Below are positions 12,342-26,600 of a stretch of 64,000 nt of DNA, one piece after another. Below the pieces are notes generated by a model. That model searched no databases, had not been told where the DNA came from, and saw only the letters and a list, made by a program, of their open reading frames with translations. Every line of letters begins with the position of its first letter. Within the stretch, counting starts at the first letter, position 1. This DNA comes from Syngnathus acus (taxonomy: Eukaryota > Chordata > Actinopteri > Syngnathiformes > Syngnathidae): NCBI RefSeq assembly GCF_901709675.1, contig NC_051106.1, positions 2,306,001 to 2,370,000 of the forward strand, written 5' to 3'. The position numbers and the translations under genes are program-made.

Positions 12342-15300
12342 AAAAACTGAGAGGCAGTGCGCTACACTGATAATGGGATTAGGTTAAAACATTCAGTGGG
12401 GGAAAAGCCCCCCCTCCCACCCGCACCCACACAAACACACTTCTCAGTAGCTCCCCAAATGCAGCATAAACTTTCAACCACTCTATCAATGCTAAGATAA
12501 GAACATACAGTATGTGCTCTGAATTTCATCATTCGAATGAGACCGTTTTATTATTAGAATGTTTTCCGTCTCGAATGGGACTATTTAAGACATTTCAGGT
12601 TGTCTGCCCCCCGCTTTTGAATAAACAGGAAGTGTACTTGTTATACACACATCAATTGAGAACATTGAGTAGGCCTGGCACATAATGGACTCACACTTGG
12701 CATCTGACTGCGTACTCCTCAGCGATATAAATTGCCTTGTATTATCCATGAGACTGCATACAGTTATGGCACAACAGCTGGCAAATTAGACCGATCAACG
12801 GTGCTTAATAATTCATGTGAGACAACACTAACATGACAGATCCTATTCATGACACCCTATCAGGCATACAACCCACTTTCATCTGTGCTAGGTGAGGAAT
12901 CTTGGCAGTAAACAAAAGAAAAAAGCTTGTCGTAGTCATGCATACATCAGAGAGGGACAGAATGGGACAAAGAGTTTTCTCGCGAGGAGTGTGAGAATAT
13001 GTCACCGTCAATGACGTTGATTGTAATAATTGTAATGACGTTGGGGGTCGGGGGGCTGCACAGCAAGGTCATATTGTCACGACACATCTACTGATATAAT
13101 TTACATCTTTTCGGGGCATTATGTGCTCATGTGGGGCCTGTGAAGGATCATGGCAGACTTCAGCCGCTTTCTGGTTTCCACTGAAAAGACCCAACCTGGC
13201 CCTAATCTTACAACCACACACACAAACTCACAACAAGAGAGACACACCAAAAAGCCTGCATCGCATGACTGGCGAAGGGCAGAAACAGATTATGGCTATT
13301 GATCGCTGCCTGGAGATGGTTCTGCGCCTGTGTGCGTTTGTGTGTGTCACATCAGAGAATGAGGGGGGGGGGGCAGTGTGCAAAAACTATTGATTGTGTC
13401 CAATAGCGAGGCTACGTCTCTGAATCAAGGTCGGTTGGCTCTGTACTCTCACCTATTAGAAACTTGGCGTCACCCTCAACACACACATACATTTTTACCC
13501 TTATTAATATCACACTGAGTGATGGAGAGTGCTTGTCAAAGAGAGAACTGAATCTGAGCTGCTGCATGAAGACATGATTCTCCAGTGACAGTATGTGGCA
13601 GTTAAGGTGATGCAATCAAACGTGCCACCTCTTTCAAGATAATACTTTCAAAAAAATGTTTCATGCCCCTCCTTGAAAGTCACTTCTACTCGATTGCTGA
13701 TGTGGTCTAATAAAAGCTTGCGGTCGTAAGCATTCAAAAAGGAAGGGACGAACGGGACGAGACGGACATCACACACCAACGAACCCAAAAGCCAGACCAG
13801 CTGCATTTTCCATCATCCATCTAAATAATAGATGATACATTACGAGTAGTCTGCGAGAGACTTGTTATATGATGTCTGGGATTGCATCCTGACAGACAAC
13901 AATGATGGAAATTAAAACAGACATTGAACACTGGACGAAAAACTAGTTGAAATTCCACATATCTCAAAGAAAATAGATGACAGAAGATGTGATGAGGAGA
14001 AATTGAGTGCAGTGTGTAGGTGGAGGGAGGCAGGGGGAATGAGTATTTGAAAACCCTCACATGGCCAATCTGTGTCTGTATTTTCGGAAAAATGTTGCCG
14101 GTGGTCATTTTCTATATCAAATCCTATTAGACTGAGAGATCCTGGGAGTGTTGCAGCAGACTGTTGGAGTCCTCTCCAGCCTTGATACTGTGCGGAAGAG
14201 GGGGGCCACAGCGTCATACTGGCCTTTTATCAAGACACACGGGGGTCATATAGCTTCTCTTTGAAGAAATATTCAACTAATTACCTTGGAGAGTGGCCTC
14301 ACAGCCAGAGAGCAGACTGTGGAGTGCTAAAGCATTGTGTCGGGGTAAACTAAGGCTGAGGATTTCGCCGGAAAAGGCTTGGACTATTGTTCGAACGGGA
14401 AAAGATAAAAGAGAAGCATTTCCAAAGAAGATAGAAAAATGCACACTAGGGCAGGAAAGAGCCAAAAGCCGGTAAACTGAAACTGCAAACGAAAGGCTTA
14501 TGAAAAAGAAAGAAAGAAAAAAAAAAAAGCGCACCTGACACTAAAGGTTTTGACGTCACCAAACCAAAACAGTCATTCATTACGTCCCTTTCTCCTCAGA
14601 CAAACAGCAGAAGGACAAGCAGATACTGGCAGTGCGCTCGGCGTGCCTGGCACGATCATTGGGCACGTCTCTTGGACAGCGCCAGGCCTGGCAGCCTATC
14701 GACACCACAACTCCAGAGGCTTATCGTCGCTCATAGATCACGACGTCGTGCTATCTGCTTCTCTGCTAAGGAATGCCAGGTAAGACTTTTGCGGCTCCGG
14801 AAAGGCCTCTGTCCTGTCCCGGCACTCCCCCCGAGGCTTACGAAGGAAAGCAGATTGCAGTTGGCTCGTCCTCCTGGCGCTGCTGAGAGACACACAGGGC
14901 TAATTCTCTTGGCGTCGGGTAACAGACATCTGTCACTCAAGACGCCCCCGGGGATACAAAGACACGGCCTGATAGAAACATGGTGGGGACCAACCGATGT
15001 GCAACAGCAGATACATACTTACACATTCGACTGCAAAGCCGCACATGATCTACAATGAAAAATTCACTCCACAATATCAAAATATTACATTCTACCCCTT
15101 TTACCCCAAACGACATGGCGGGAGGTTTCTATAGCAACCGCCAGAGGGGCTGCGGTGAGCCAGTGCTGTACATGCTGTCGGAGAAGGAGCAGGGTGTTAT
15201 GAGAGATCAGGTTTCCCCCTCCAGGGGCCATCCCGACCCTTTTACACCCCCCCCCCCCCCACTTCCAATCTCCCGTCCCAATCCAGTGCTGCTGGCATTC

Positions 15301-17489
15301 ACATGCTAATTTGTCTCCATTGGTGATTACATTGCCTTTAAACCAACTGACAACTACAGCTGGAGTCAGGCTCTTAACGGCACACTGTCAGGATGGAAGG
15401 ATGAGAGTGAGCTGGCCCGTGCGTGTGTGAGAGAACATTTGTTGATGTGGCCCTACTTGTGCTCCATAAAATGGTAGTAATAGATGATGACACATCATCT
15501 GTGCGACAAACAGGTCCATACAATCTCACATGCTGCTCAAGGCTGTGCAACGGTCCCCGGCTTAATAGCTGTATGCAAATCAACCAGCCAATAAAGATCC
15601 ATGTCGGCACTCAGCTGTGTACATTGGCTGACGTGACAAGCGAGCCACATGTCTCGGTAAATTTGCTCAAATGGGACGCCGGTGTCATTGAACATATAAT
15701 CTATTTGGTGTTGTATATAAATCAAGCAGCCATAAAATAAAAATCACCAAAATCTACTTTGACAGGTTTGAAAAACCTAAACAGGCTTTGATAATGATTA
15801 AAATAAATTATGCCTGACGTTATAATTTAATCTGACGCAACCATCCCTTTATTGTGAGGGTGGAAAAACAAATCGGAAGGACTGGAAAAAAAAAAAAGGA
15901 TACAAACTCTGGTAGAGAGTCAGCCGGGATTTGACAGCTCTGCTGGCATTGATGCAAGTGGCCCGCACTAAGCTTGGCAGCAGCTTCCCATTGATGATGG
16001 CGCCATTAAATAGAGGCCCAAAGAAGGGAACCTGAGGAAAATAGCAACACGAGGTATTTTAACATGCAACGTTAATTTAATCAATCCTCTGACAGTGTGG
16101 CTTCAAAAATAAGGCTGATTAAAAATCATATACTCTGACCGTTTTTCCATCTGTTTTAGGCGAGAGGCTTCAACACTTAAGTGGATGTTACCTAACTACG
16201 CATGACAGCCGCACATATTGAATGAGAATCAACGTATGGTAAATGAAATTAAAATGACAATCAATACCTAACAATGCCCCCATATTGAGCTAAATAACAA
16301 ATACAAAGCGACAATAAGCATTTTAGCCGCCGCGCGCGAGTGTGTGGGCACACGCGTCTGTTCATGCGGGCCCTTAATCACTGAGGCCCAATGGTCATTG
16401 ACCTGGAAGTTGACGGGAATGTCAAAGTCCCTTCTAAAGGTCCTGCTGTCTTCAACTTGGTGATTTAAGGAGTACAATAGCAAGTCAAATTATATAACAA
16501 AGGGATTTAAATATGATTAACTCATTTGCCACACAACTGTGTACTGTGACAGCTGATATTTTACAATAACAGTCATCTGTTGTAATTGAGTTCCCCTTGT
16601 AATATCATAATAAAAATCTGTATAAAAACAGCATCCTTGAATTTTAAAGCATTTAACTATTATTTTACAGTAAAATCATGCAATCAAAAATGTTGTTAGC
16701 ACACAACAAGGTCTGTAATATCACAGCAAGATAGTAAAAAAAATGCACGTTTTTCGCACTATTTGACAGAATTATTACGGTGTAAAATTTGTACTCAAAT
16801 ATTCCATGAGGTAACCTGACTCGGCATTAAAAAAGACAACAACAAAGGCACTTCCTCCAAAAGTGTCAGGAGAATTATATTGTGAAGTTTCTTTCGCTAT
16901 TAATGAAAGTTCAATCAACAACAAATAAACGCTTTCCGCTCCTTCCGGTAGAGCTCGTACGACCTTAGATCGGAAAAAATATGAATGATCAGTGAATGAA
17001 GCGGGAAATATTGTATTACGGTCCCTTTCGAGGTGTGACATGAAATCCAGATATAACGTTGATGAATTTAAAACATCAATTTTAAAGGTGAATAAATGAA
17101 TAATTAACAATATGTTTAGAATGGGAATGAATTATAATATTGCTTGATCGAGGTCCCATGAGCTCTACGTAGAAAAGTGACTTTGGCACTCAACAGGAAG
17201 TGTACACAAGAAATGTCAAAAACAAAGATACACTTCTAATTTTGCAATTTTCAGCAGTAAAAAGTAAATATTTTGTCTATAATGAATTTGATAACTTAAT
17301 TATTTTCCGTTTACAATCATGGCCTTTAAAAATGCATTTTGCCACTTACTGTGGACTGAAAATGTCATGTAACATTCATAAACTGAGCCGTGATTGGTCA
17401 AGCCCTGATTACTGTTTGTCGATTTATTCAGATTTATTATTTCCATGTGACCAACGTGTGTATTACAGCACAGTTAAACTGTTTCTCAC

Positions 17490-17648
17490 CTGTGGTTTTT
17501 TCATGATTTGGATGAAATACATGTGGTTCTCCATTGGGTAAATGACAATCAGCACGTCTCCAAAGTCAGTTGGAATGATGCCCCGCCGATAATCCCTGGT
17601 GTGCTCCGACCACACTATGTGCACCTCGTCATTTCCGAGGTGACGAAG
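17490..17648 (-). CDS. ralgapa2: ralgapa2 exon 38 (residues 1869-1921; catalytic Asn)
   Basis: Reads [40 protein letters not shown] and QIMKKPQ. The Asn of HLGND (residue 1874) is the catalytic Asn-thumb position of the RapGAP superfamily, so the enzyme looks active. Acceptor TTGGCAG, donor CAG|GTGAGA, phase 0. The following family segment ([10 protein letters not shown] onwards) was looked for on the minus strand of 1-17489 and not found. Confidence 0.96.
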
Positions 17649-20600
17649 CTGCCAAACACACAAAATCAGACTAATCAAGAGTCTGGCAACTGCATGTGAA
17701 TGTCCTCCCACAGTGACAAGAACACACACAAAAAGAAATGGAGGATTTCGGCAATCTGTTGAGTTTATCCAATCAATATCAGTGGCCATCATAGTGGACA
17801 GAAATGTAGTGGTGAGAGTAGTCTGTATTTTGTATTTATGACAGTGCAGTGGACTTTTGTTTTGATGCTACATCAGATTGTATTCAAGCATTTTATATAT
17901 CTGTGGATATGTTTTTTTTAATGCTGAAAGCATTTTTATTATACTCGAGAAAATACATAATGCAGCAGGTGCAACAAGTATGTTTATCGTTAAACTACAC
18001 ACTTTGAAAACAATAAATTAAATAGTAGTCTGGGCTCAGGTTTCACCCTTTTATAGTGTTTCCAACATGTATTCAAAACGAAAAGCAAAAATGCACAAAA
18101 TTGAGCATTTTAAACCCAATAATTCAAATCCAATTAAGTTCCCCATCAGAGATTAAATTGCCTCCCATTTCCACTCTATTCACAAAAATAAATGAAAGCA
18201 GGCAGGACAAGAGTGTACACTTAAAGAACAGGAAATTGACTGACGCTGCTTTGAAATAGGTAAACAGCTTCATCCAAAGTTGAATCAACACAGCTACCTT
18301 ACATTTTCCAACAAGTCTAGACAGTCCAGTAACTCTTGTGTTTATGGGGTATCACAGACGCCGAAAATTAACACACTGTTTGCTTGAAAACATCTGTCAA
18401 TGTACTGTGGGCCTAATGAGCCATTCGCAAACATGCCCTCGCCACCAAAAATGCAATTAGCGCATTCTATTATAAGCCCTTAATTATGCTAATTCCGTGG
18501 TCTTAAACAAACGCACGGCATGCTGATTACTGTTCACCGGTTCAGTCGGGCTATCCAAGGAGTGGCAGGTACAAACCAGGTCAGTCACTGGGACAATTTC
18601 ACAGAAATGTTGAATATGTATTTGGTGCTAACAATTAACACGGATGTTAATTTGGGTTAAGATATTAGCGTTGGGATGAGATGAATCACAAGTTTAATGA
18701 GGATGCTTAAGCTCCAAACATCTGGCTCTAGCATCTTCTTTGTTAATAACGTCCTAATAATGTGTGACTTATTCTTTTGTTTAAAAAAAAAAAAAAAAAA
18801 AAAGGAATGTCAAGGCTAAGGCTGCTATCCAATTAGCTGTCTTTGACCTCGCACCCAGTTGATGGGCCTCAACACGATGGAAACAGCAGACGGGAGGACC
18901 TCAGAAGACTCGAGGCTACTCATAAAAACAGCTTCGGTGGCCTATTTAACCTGCGGTGCCTTAGGGAGAGTGAAAAGAGCTTTGGCTATCTCCGTCTTCT
19001 TCACACATACACACACTTGTTCACTGTCTGACCCCAACTCTGCAAGTAGCTTCTATAACCACATTACGGAGGCCAGCTGCTACCGCTGCAGCCTGCACTG
19101 TGCAACAACCCACAATTGGATTGAGGAATTTGTTCTTTCCCCCTTTTTTTCTGTTTGATTTGGCTATTTTCTTTGACCTCCCTCATCCTTTTCTACCCGC
19201 AGACGAATACAAAATGTAGCTCTACGCACACAGGCAGTTGAAGTGGAAGACTGCTGGACAAAAGTGTTATTCGTAAATTTACATGGAAAACATTCCACTC
19301 AACCAGCGCTGAAGCCCATTTCTTATTTCAATTCTTCACTTCCTACTGCCCCCACACTCTTTGGAAGCATTTGAGTGTGCACCAAGCCAACCATTGTCTT
19401 TCCAGCGTGTGGCTGGTGTGGCCATTTGGGTAAGATGAGTCTAAACAATTACAGCATTACCTTTTGCAAAATGAATATTGAGATATTGTCATTTCCCTAT
19501 TTTGTCCTAAACTAGATCGTCATTATTTTTTGCAGTCCAAAGGCACAGGTTCCAGTATGGGTGAGGAATTTGTAGGTGGTTATTGGTGACACATGGTCGC
19601 TGGAGGACTGGAGTTGGATATCGGGGCGGCCTGATTAATTTCCCTTCTCAGCATGGCACCGTATGAGAAGATTGGCAGCATAGGCAGGGGCCTTTGCCGC
19701 TCATTTCTTCGCGCTAACTGTTCCTTGCGTACGACAGTCTTGAATCTTACGGCAGAACCCAATTGATCGCTCCTGTGGAGGCAGCAGGAATTGGATAAAA
19801 GGGTCCTGCCGGCATCCGTCCGGCGCCTGCTCTAGCAGGGAGAGATAATGGCTGAATCCAGGCCCTGGTCACAGCACACAGGGAGGAGGGGGGCAGGGAA
19901 TAGCAGAATTGTAGTCATTACCACAGCGGCAAATGCACCCCTATTCACTTGTGAGCCCGCCAATCTCTCCTCGTCATGTCTGCTTGCCGGGTTCACTAAT
20001 CAATGGTCACACTCTGGAGTCACACCTCCCGATCACAGCTGAACACCAAGCACCGAGATATCTATTTTTTTTTCTGAAGAACTTTTGGGGTTTATAATTT
20101 TTTTTAAGTCAATATATGGATAAACAGTACCTACTGTGTACAATTTAATTGCTCATATACCAGTATATATATTTTAAATGTACAGTAATCCCTCGTTTAT
20201 CACGGATAATTGGTTCCAAAAACCACCCGCGATAAGTTAAATCCACGAAGTAAGTACTGGGCAGGCTTACGAGTTGGTTAGCGGAAAGATGCTAATTCGC
20301 GATCGTGCTAATTCGCGATCGTGCTAACACGCGAAAACGGACTTCTAAAGGAATTTAAACGAACATTTGGAGCAATACTACATTGTCCTAAAGGTTAGAC
20401 ACGTTTCCTCAATTTAGAAGTTTTATTTTGACTTTTAAATTGTTTTTTTAATTTTGAAAAAAAATCCGCGATGTAGTGAAGCCGCGATAAACGAAACGCG
20501 AAGTAGTGAGGGATCACTGTATTTCAATGTAATTTTAAAACAAAATTTTCTGTCTCAACTTACAAACAACTCGACTTACCAACAGCCTCTCGGAAACGCA

Positions 20601-23600
20601 TTGTGTTTGTAATTTGAGGACCTGAATTTCAACGTGCAATTACGACTGACGGTCATCATTATAGACGTGAGGCACCTTTTTGGTGAGGCAGTCATCAGAA
20701 TCAGATGGCATACGCGTAGACACATGGAAGATGGCTTCTACAGTGGAGTTAGCATAGTAGGGAGCTGTTAGTCCTGTGCTGCCATTCCTCTGGAGGCCGC
20801 CCATAAAGCCGCAATGTGTGGCCAGATCCACCTGAGGAATATATTTAACATATACGTATATCATGTTGCATAACCACAGTATTCCACGACTTTGAGTGTT
20901 AAGACTTTTATGAAGCACCTCCCATCCGAGCCCAGAAACAAAGTCTTCATAAGCTTGGCTGCCGGCACCGTTTGACATGATGGAGCACTTGTCCTCTTGA
21001 CCTTCGCCAATGTAGAACACAGCGATCTTGTGGGTCTCCCGACTTAAGAACAACAAATAAAGTAGTTATCATTCATTTATTGTTCACAAATGATTCATGA
21101 CACCAAATAACTTGTTCACTTTACTTTGCAGTTAATGGGAGGGGCTGGTGCAAATTGGAAAATAACAGTTTGGGGGAAAAAAAATAGATGCCAACACAAT
21201 TTTATCACAGCACTCATGGAGCCAAATGTTATAGCAGCATGTTCACTGACAAATGTGGTTTTCTGAAGAGGTAAGGAGGGAAAGTCAATTACAGACGACA
21301 AATAAATTACCATTGTCGGGAATCCAAGTTCTTTAGTTCTCTTAAGAGTTTGGAGTTCTTCTTCAGCAAATGAAAACTTTTCCTGGTTGGCAAAAAAATA
21401 AATAGTTGAAGCATGTTAACTCATTATAATTAATAATAATAATTAAAAGTGTTGAAATGGGTCTGAATTTAGCAGAAAATTACTTTCTCAAATTTAATTA
21501 AAAAAATGTAATGATTTGACTGTAAATATGTTCTTTTATAAAATAAAATAAAAAAATCAGATTCAGGTCCTTTTGCTCCACTTTTGGTATACAAGAAAGC
21601 ACCTTGCAACCTCCCGCTTTTTCGGATTAATGCAAGAGGCCACAGGTGCACACAGCAATCTCCCACAAGCTGTGTGCATGTTACGCTGTCACTATTAAGA
21701 GGTGCAAGTTTTTAATTTGGGGGTGGCATTATAAAGATGTGGCAGTGCAAGGTAGACCGTTGCGTAAACAGCTGGGCACATTTACCCTGTGGAGGGAAGA
21801 TTAAAGCACTCTGGTGCTTTTTAAAAATTGCTCTCTTAAGAGTCACAAGCTAACAGCTGAATTATTTGCAGGATATTAGGATGATGTCATAAATGCAAAT
21901 ATGATATGGATAGCCTAATACTTCAATCAAATGTTTTTATTTCTAAGATGTTAGAGGGAAAACTGATTAGTCACTTATCACTTTCTACGTTCATGTTAGA
22001 GAATAATTGTCACATAGCATACCGTCGCTCCCAGGAGTTCATGCCAAGGTCATTGAGCAGTAGCCGACAGTAATAAAAAGGTGCCTTGGGCTCCTGGTGG
22101 GATGATTCCCTCTGACAGGAAGCCTGGAAGCTCACATCAGCATCCCACCTTCTGACCTGCTCCTCCTCCTGCCGAGTCTGACGAAGAATTGCACTGAGGA
22201 TGGCACTTTCTTGTTCAAGATTCATGCCCAAGGGTGAGGAGGCCGGCTGATTTAACTGGACTTGCGATTTGGGGAGGCATTCCGGGCTGCTCTGGCTGAG
22301 CTCTTCTAAAAGTTTATCGAGATAATCTACTTCTTCCACATCGCAGGAGTCGGGGTGGGAATCAGAGACAGAGAAATTATACTTGGACGGTCCTCTTGTT
22401 GGAGAACTGGACAAAGGTTTGCTATGTGCTGCGGCAGCGGTGGGTGCCGGCGTGTGATCGACTGACTTAAAAACGCCGATATCCTCGCAGTCTTCCTGGT
22501 TGGTTGAGAACAGGATTGTCCCATCCCACGAATATTTCCCTGAAATGTCGCGGACAATGACGCGCACCTGTGAGGACGGGTGGGGGGGTTGCCCCACAGT
22601 GGGGGCCTCTGCGGGGATCTGCAGGTAGGACACTAGTGTGGTATCGTTGAAAACAAAGAGCTGAAGATTGGGGCTTTTGAAGACCTCGGAGGACAGCTCG
22701 GAAGACTCCACATACGGATTGTCGTGATTTTCGCTCACGAGGCTATGCAGGAGGGCCGGGCCTCCTTTTAATGGATGATGGCCCAAATGATTCACCAGGT
22801 GAGTCATGACCATCCGTGCTGTCAGGGGAATCAGCTCCATGCTCCGACGCCGCTTTTCTGGCAAGGAATAGGGCGATATGATAAATAAACCTGAAATAAT
22901 CACAAAAATACCTATGGGCGAATACCTAGCTCGGCTATCATTTATCATAAATGCAGTGCTGACTTTTTTTCAAAGCCTTGCCTGTGCAGACATGCTACTT
23001 ACTATCTCTGTCATCTCTTAACACACAGCAACATCTCAATTACGATTACAAGTAAAAGTACTTTATTCAATGCTCACAATAGCTTAGCTAGCACGACTCT
23101 AAGTAGGTAGCATCTAATCATACGAGACAACTGTGAAAAGCCCATTGAGTCTCCTTATAATGGACAAGTGTTTAGACTGTCCGCACGCTAATGAGAATCT
23201 CCATCTTCACAGGCTACTGAATGGGAGCCTACTCGATGAATTGCATTTGTGTAAATGCATGGGCTTTTTACGCTCAAGTGAAAAGCATGCTGGGCTTCAT
23301 TATGCGCTGATGTAGGGAAAAACAAGAAGATGCACTCCTGCATTGTGACAGTGCTATCAATACCATCATCCCCCCCATCAAAGTGGAAAAAGCTCTTTAG
23401 AAAGCAGGCCAAGCTACATTAGAGATACGCTGGAGCTTTGATGTGACTTGATCAATATGAGGTGGGGGCATGAATATAACTAGGCCGGCCCTCTTTGGTT
23501 TGCCCTTTTGATAGTGTTTTGTTATTTCCACTAAGACTCTGCAGCTGTGGGCCACAAAGAAAAGGTGAGCTGTAAATTCTGAGGCAGACACAAATTCTCA

Positions 23601-26600
23601 CATTGTTTCAGTGCAAATATTGCATGGATTTGGGCTCAAAGGGATTTTTCAGAAGTTGAGGACATGAGAGCGAGGCGGGGGGAGAGTACATTGCCTAATG
23701 GAATCACAAGGTCACCACAATAGGAAAAATTTGACATTTTTAGCTAAACCCTGTAATGGGTCTTCTTGAGAATGAGCACTAATGTGAATGTTGCATTCCC
23801 TGATAGTTGCATTTCCTCTTTCATATTTTTAATAGGATATTGACATTTAATAGAGCAGCTCCAAATGGATGGGCTACTAGAATTAATTCTTTCAGAGAAC
23901 TCCTTTTAAGATATTTGGGACAATGTAGTGAACTCTTACATTAAGGCAATGCGCTGAAGAGGCTGCGAATAAAATGCTTAAAGTCTAAGGCTACAATTTG
24001 ATTCGTTTTAGATAGTAGTCATTAGATAATCACCATATTGCCACCCATTTAACTAGAGAGCTCCACTAAGGCTGAACTGACAAAAAGGGGGGAAAAAAAC
24101 ACACGTAGTGCCTTTTTGATATGAAACATGATTCTGAAAAGGGGCAGTTCCATTGATACTATTGAGCTGGCAAAAATAATTTTCTATACAAACACCTTTA
24201 TCCCGGTCCAAAATTTAAAGCAAAGATTATTATTATTATTATTACTTTAAATTGTGTGCCTCTGTATTTGCTTTTCCAACGTGTTGCATGAAAATAAAGA
24301 GCTTTTTAAAATAATGAAACTAGTGTTGGCCTTGGACTATTGCACACTATTGGATGTTTGTACATACAACATGGCCAATAGAAAACAGTAGAGATAGGGG
24401 GGGTGGGAACAATCAGCAAATCTGGCCAAGTGAAATTAATACTTTAAAACCATATTTGTGACACCTGAAACCAATGTTTGGCCGGTCAGTCAGCAACAGG
24501 TGACTCCAAAATTAAAAAGATGCCCAAGCTTTAGGGTCACTTTAAACTAAGAAAATGACAAAAATAAATTTCCATGTACTAATTACTTCAAAGCAGCGTT
24601 TGTAGACAGCAACACGAGAACGCTTAATTGTGATGACCAGTCTGTTGGCGAATGCCCACTACGAAAGCTAAGAACAGTTCAGCTTTTTTATTTCTTTTCA
24701 GTTTTTTTAAGTGAACGAGCACTACAAAAAAAAAAGCTTACGCCTCATCACAGCAAAGTGTTTTCCGCTAAATTGTTGTGACTGGTTAAAATTGTCTCGA
24801 TGCTGTGTTTTCTGCATGTACTTCAGACATTAATCAGTACAGATCAATTAAAGATGTGTAATTCAGTGGCATGGTCTTTTAATTCTGCCTTCATGAATCA
24901 ATTTTGAATACAATTTGTTTTCATCTGGCTCGCCTAGTTGCAACACCCTAGCTCTGCCCCCTATCGTCATGGTAACAAGTCCCTTTGGCACTGTAGAACA
25001 GTAGTGGGGCGAGTGGCTCATTTGCATGAAACGAAAAAGAAAATGAAGAACTGCAATTTTAACCAGAATGTAAAAGAGACCCCAGTAAATTTGTTGTGAA
25101 TGCCATGCGTCTTTACCCTCTGCAACGGTGAGCAAGCTGCGGAAGTCGGTAGTGGTCGTCTGGGAAGGTGGCGGCTCAAAACTCTTCACCTGTCCCAACA
25201 TGAGATCATAATCAGCGGACAAGTCTGCCAGGCTTAGGAGGTAGTGGCTCTGTTGGGTGTGGAGGGTAGAGCCTGACACACAACAGTGCAGCACCTAAGG
25301 GAAAAACAAGAAAGGGGATAACACTTGATCAGATATTGAGTGCCTGCCTGGCTGTGTATTACTCTTTCCGTCAGTGAGATGCGCTTTGATGGCAAAATTG
25401 CATCAGCGTTGTGCAAAGACGCTGCCTGATTAGATATGATAGCGTCTGGCCAAGTGACAATCCTACAGGTCTGTTTCAGGTTTCATGATTTAGGGGAGTA
25501 CGAAGAGGAACAAGACTACTCAGCGAGCGCAATACTCTGACAACCCACTTGACGCTTATAAAATCCATGAGTGAACACTAACAGCGATAATAAAGTTGAC
25601 ACATCTTTTTTTGGGGTGAAGAAAATTAAACAGGAACATCCAAAGAATACTTTAATCATAAACCCGCTGAAGTATGAATAACTATAATGGAAATTTTCAC
25701 AAACTCACAATTAACACATAACCAGCTGGAAGAGAAATACAATACATCCATTTACACCATGGCGATGGAAGAGGAGGGGGGGAAAAAAAAGGAGTGTTTT
25801 TATTGCTTCAAAATCCATCTCTTCTCTATTGTGAGAATGTATCGATCTACATAACAGATGGCAGAGCATCCCTTGGCAGCAGCAGATAAGGCGCACTGGG
25901 GCAGTCGATTACAGCCATTGGACAGGTTTACGCTGTTTGATTTAATTAAGACTTTTTTTTTGCGTGTTTAACTCCCACGACAAACACGCATCCTCCACAT
26001 ACCTGTAATTTGTATAATGCCATTGGATATAAGGGGTTAGATCATATGTCTGATTTAAGTAAATGAGGGGCCCCGCTTGGTCACAGTAGAGCAACTTGGG
26101 GTAAAGCCATGTAAAGGCTAATCCCTTTCAGTGCACACATGCGCTCGCACTTGGTGGAGAGACGCATTGAGAAGGCAGGCTGGGCCCGTCATCTGAAACA
26201 GTATAGTGTGTGGTAATGTAGACAGTACATGGATGAATCTCCCAAGCAGACCTTTGAGGACACGGGGGAGGGATTGGCAGCTTGATGGTGAAAAGACCTG
26301 AACCAAACAGCTGCTACACCAAAGCCCCCAAAGAGCTTCCCTCTGTGGAGAGATGGAGAGAAAGAAAGGGGGGGGGGGGGCCACGGCTGTGCTTGACAAC
26401 TAAGTGACTACACTTTGCATAGCAACAGTTCTTGGAGGGTAACAGACAAATGAGCACACTGTAGTTAAGGGGGGGGGGGGCACATGTACATCGCACAACA
26501 ATTTGGAAGGACATTAATTTGATTTGTATACTGAGGAGAGCTCCTTTAACTTACCCTAACCTTCCTCTATGTTCCTGTCGTAAAATAACCATCCCCGTTG

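Larger units (their letters stand above)
1..17489 (-). other. ralgapa2: ralgapa2 intron 38 (partial, more than 17.4 kb)
   Basis: Non-coding sequence between exon 38 and the unseen last exons. It holds a short dispersed-repeat fragment (95-215), a 156-bp tandem array with a nested inverted-repeat element (7010-7646), a long (GT)n (10585-10650), a G-rich tract (12285-12341), several C or G runs and otherwise unique sequence. ORFs here are short and show no recognised domain. I found no match to the missing C-terminal exons, but a short divergent exon could be overlooked. Confidence 0.75.
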
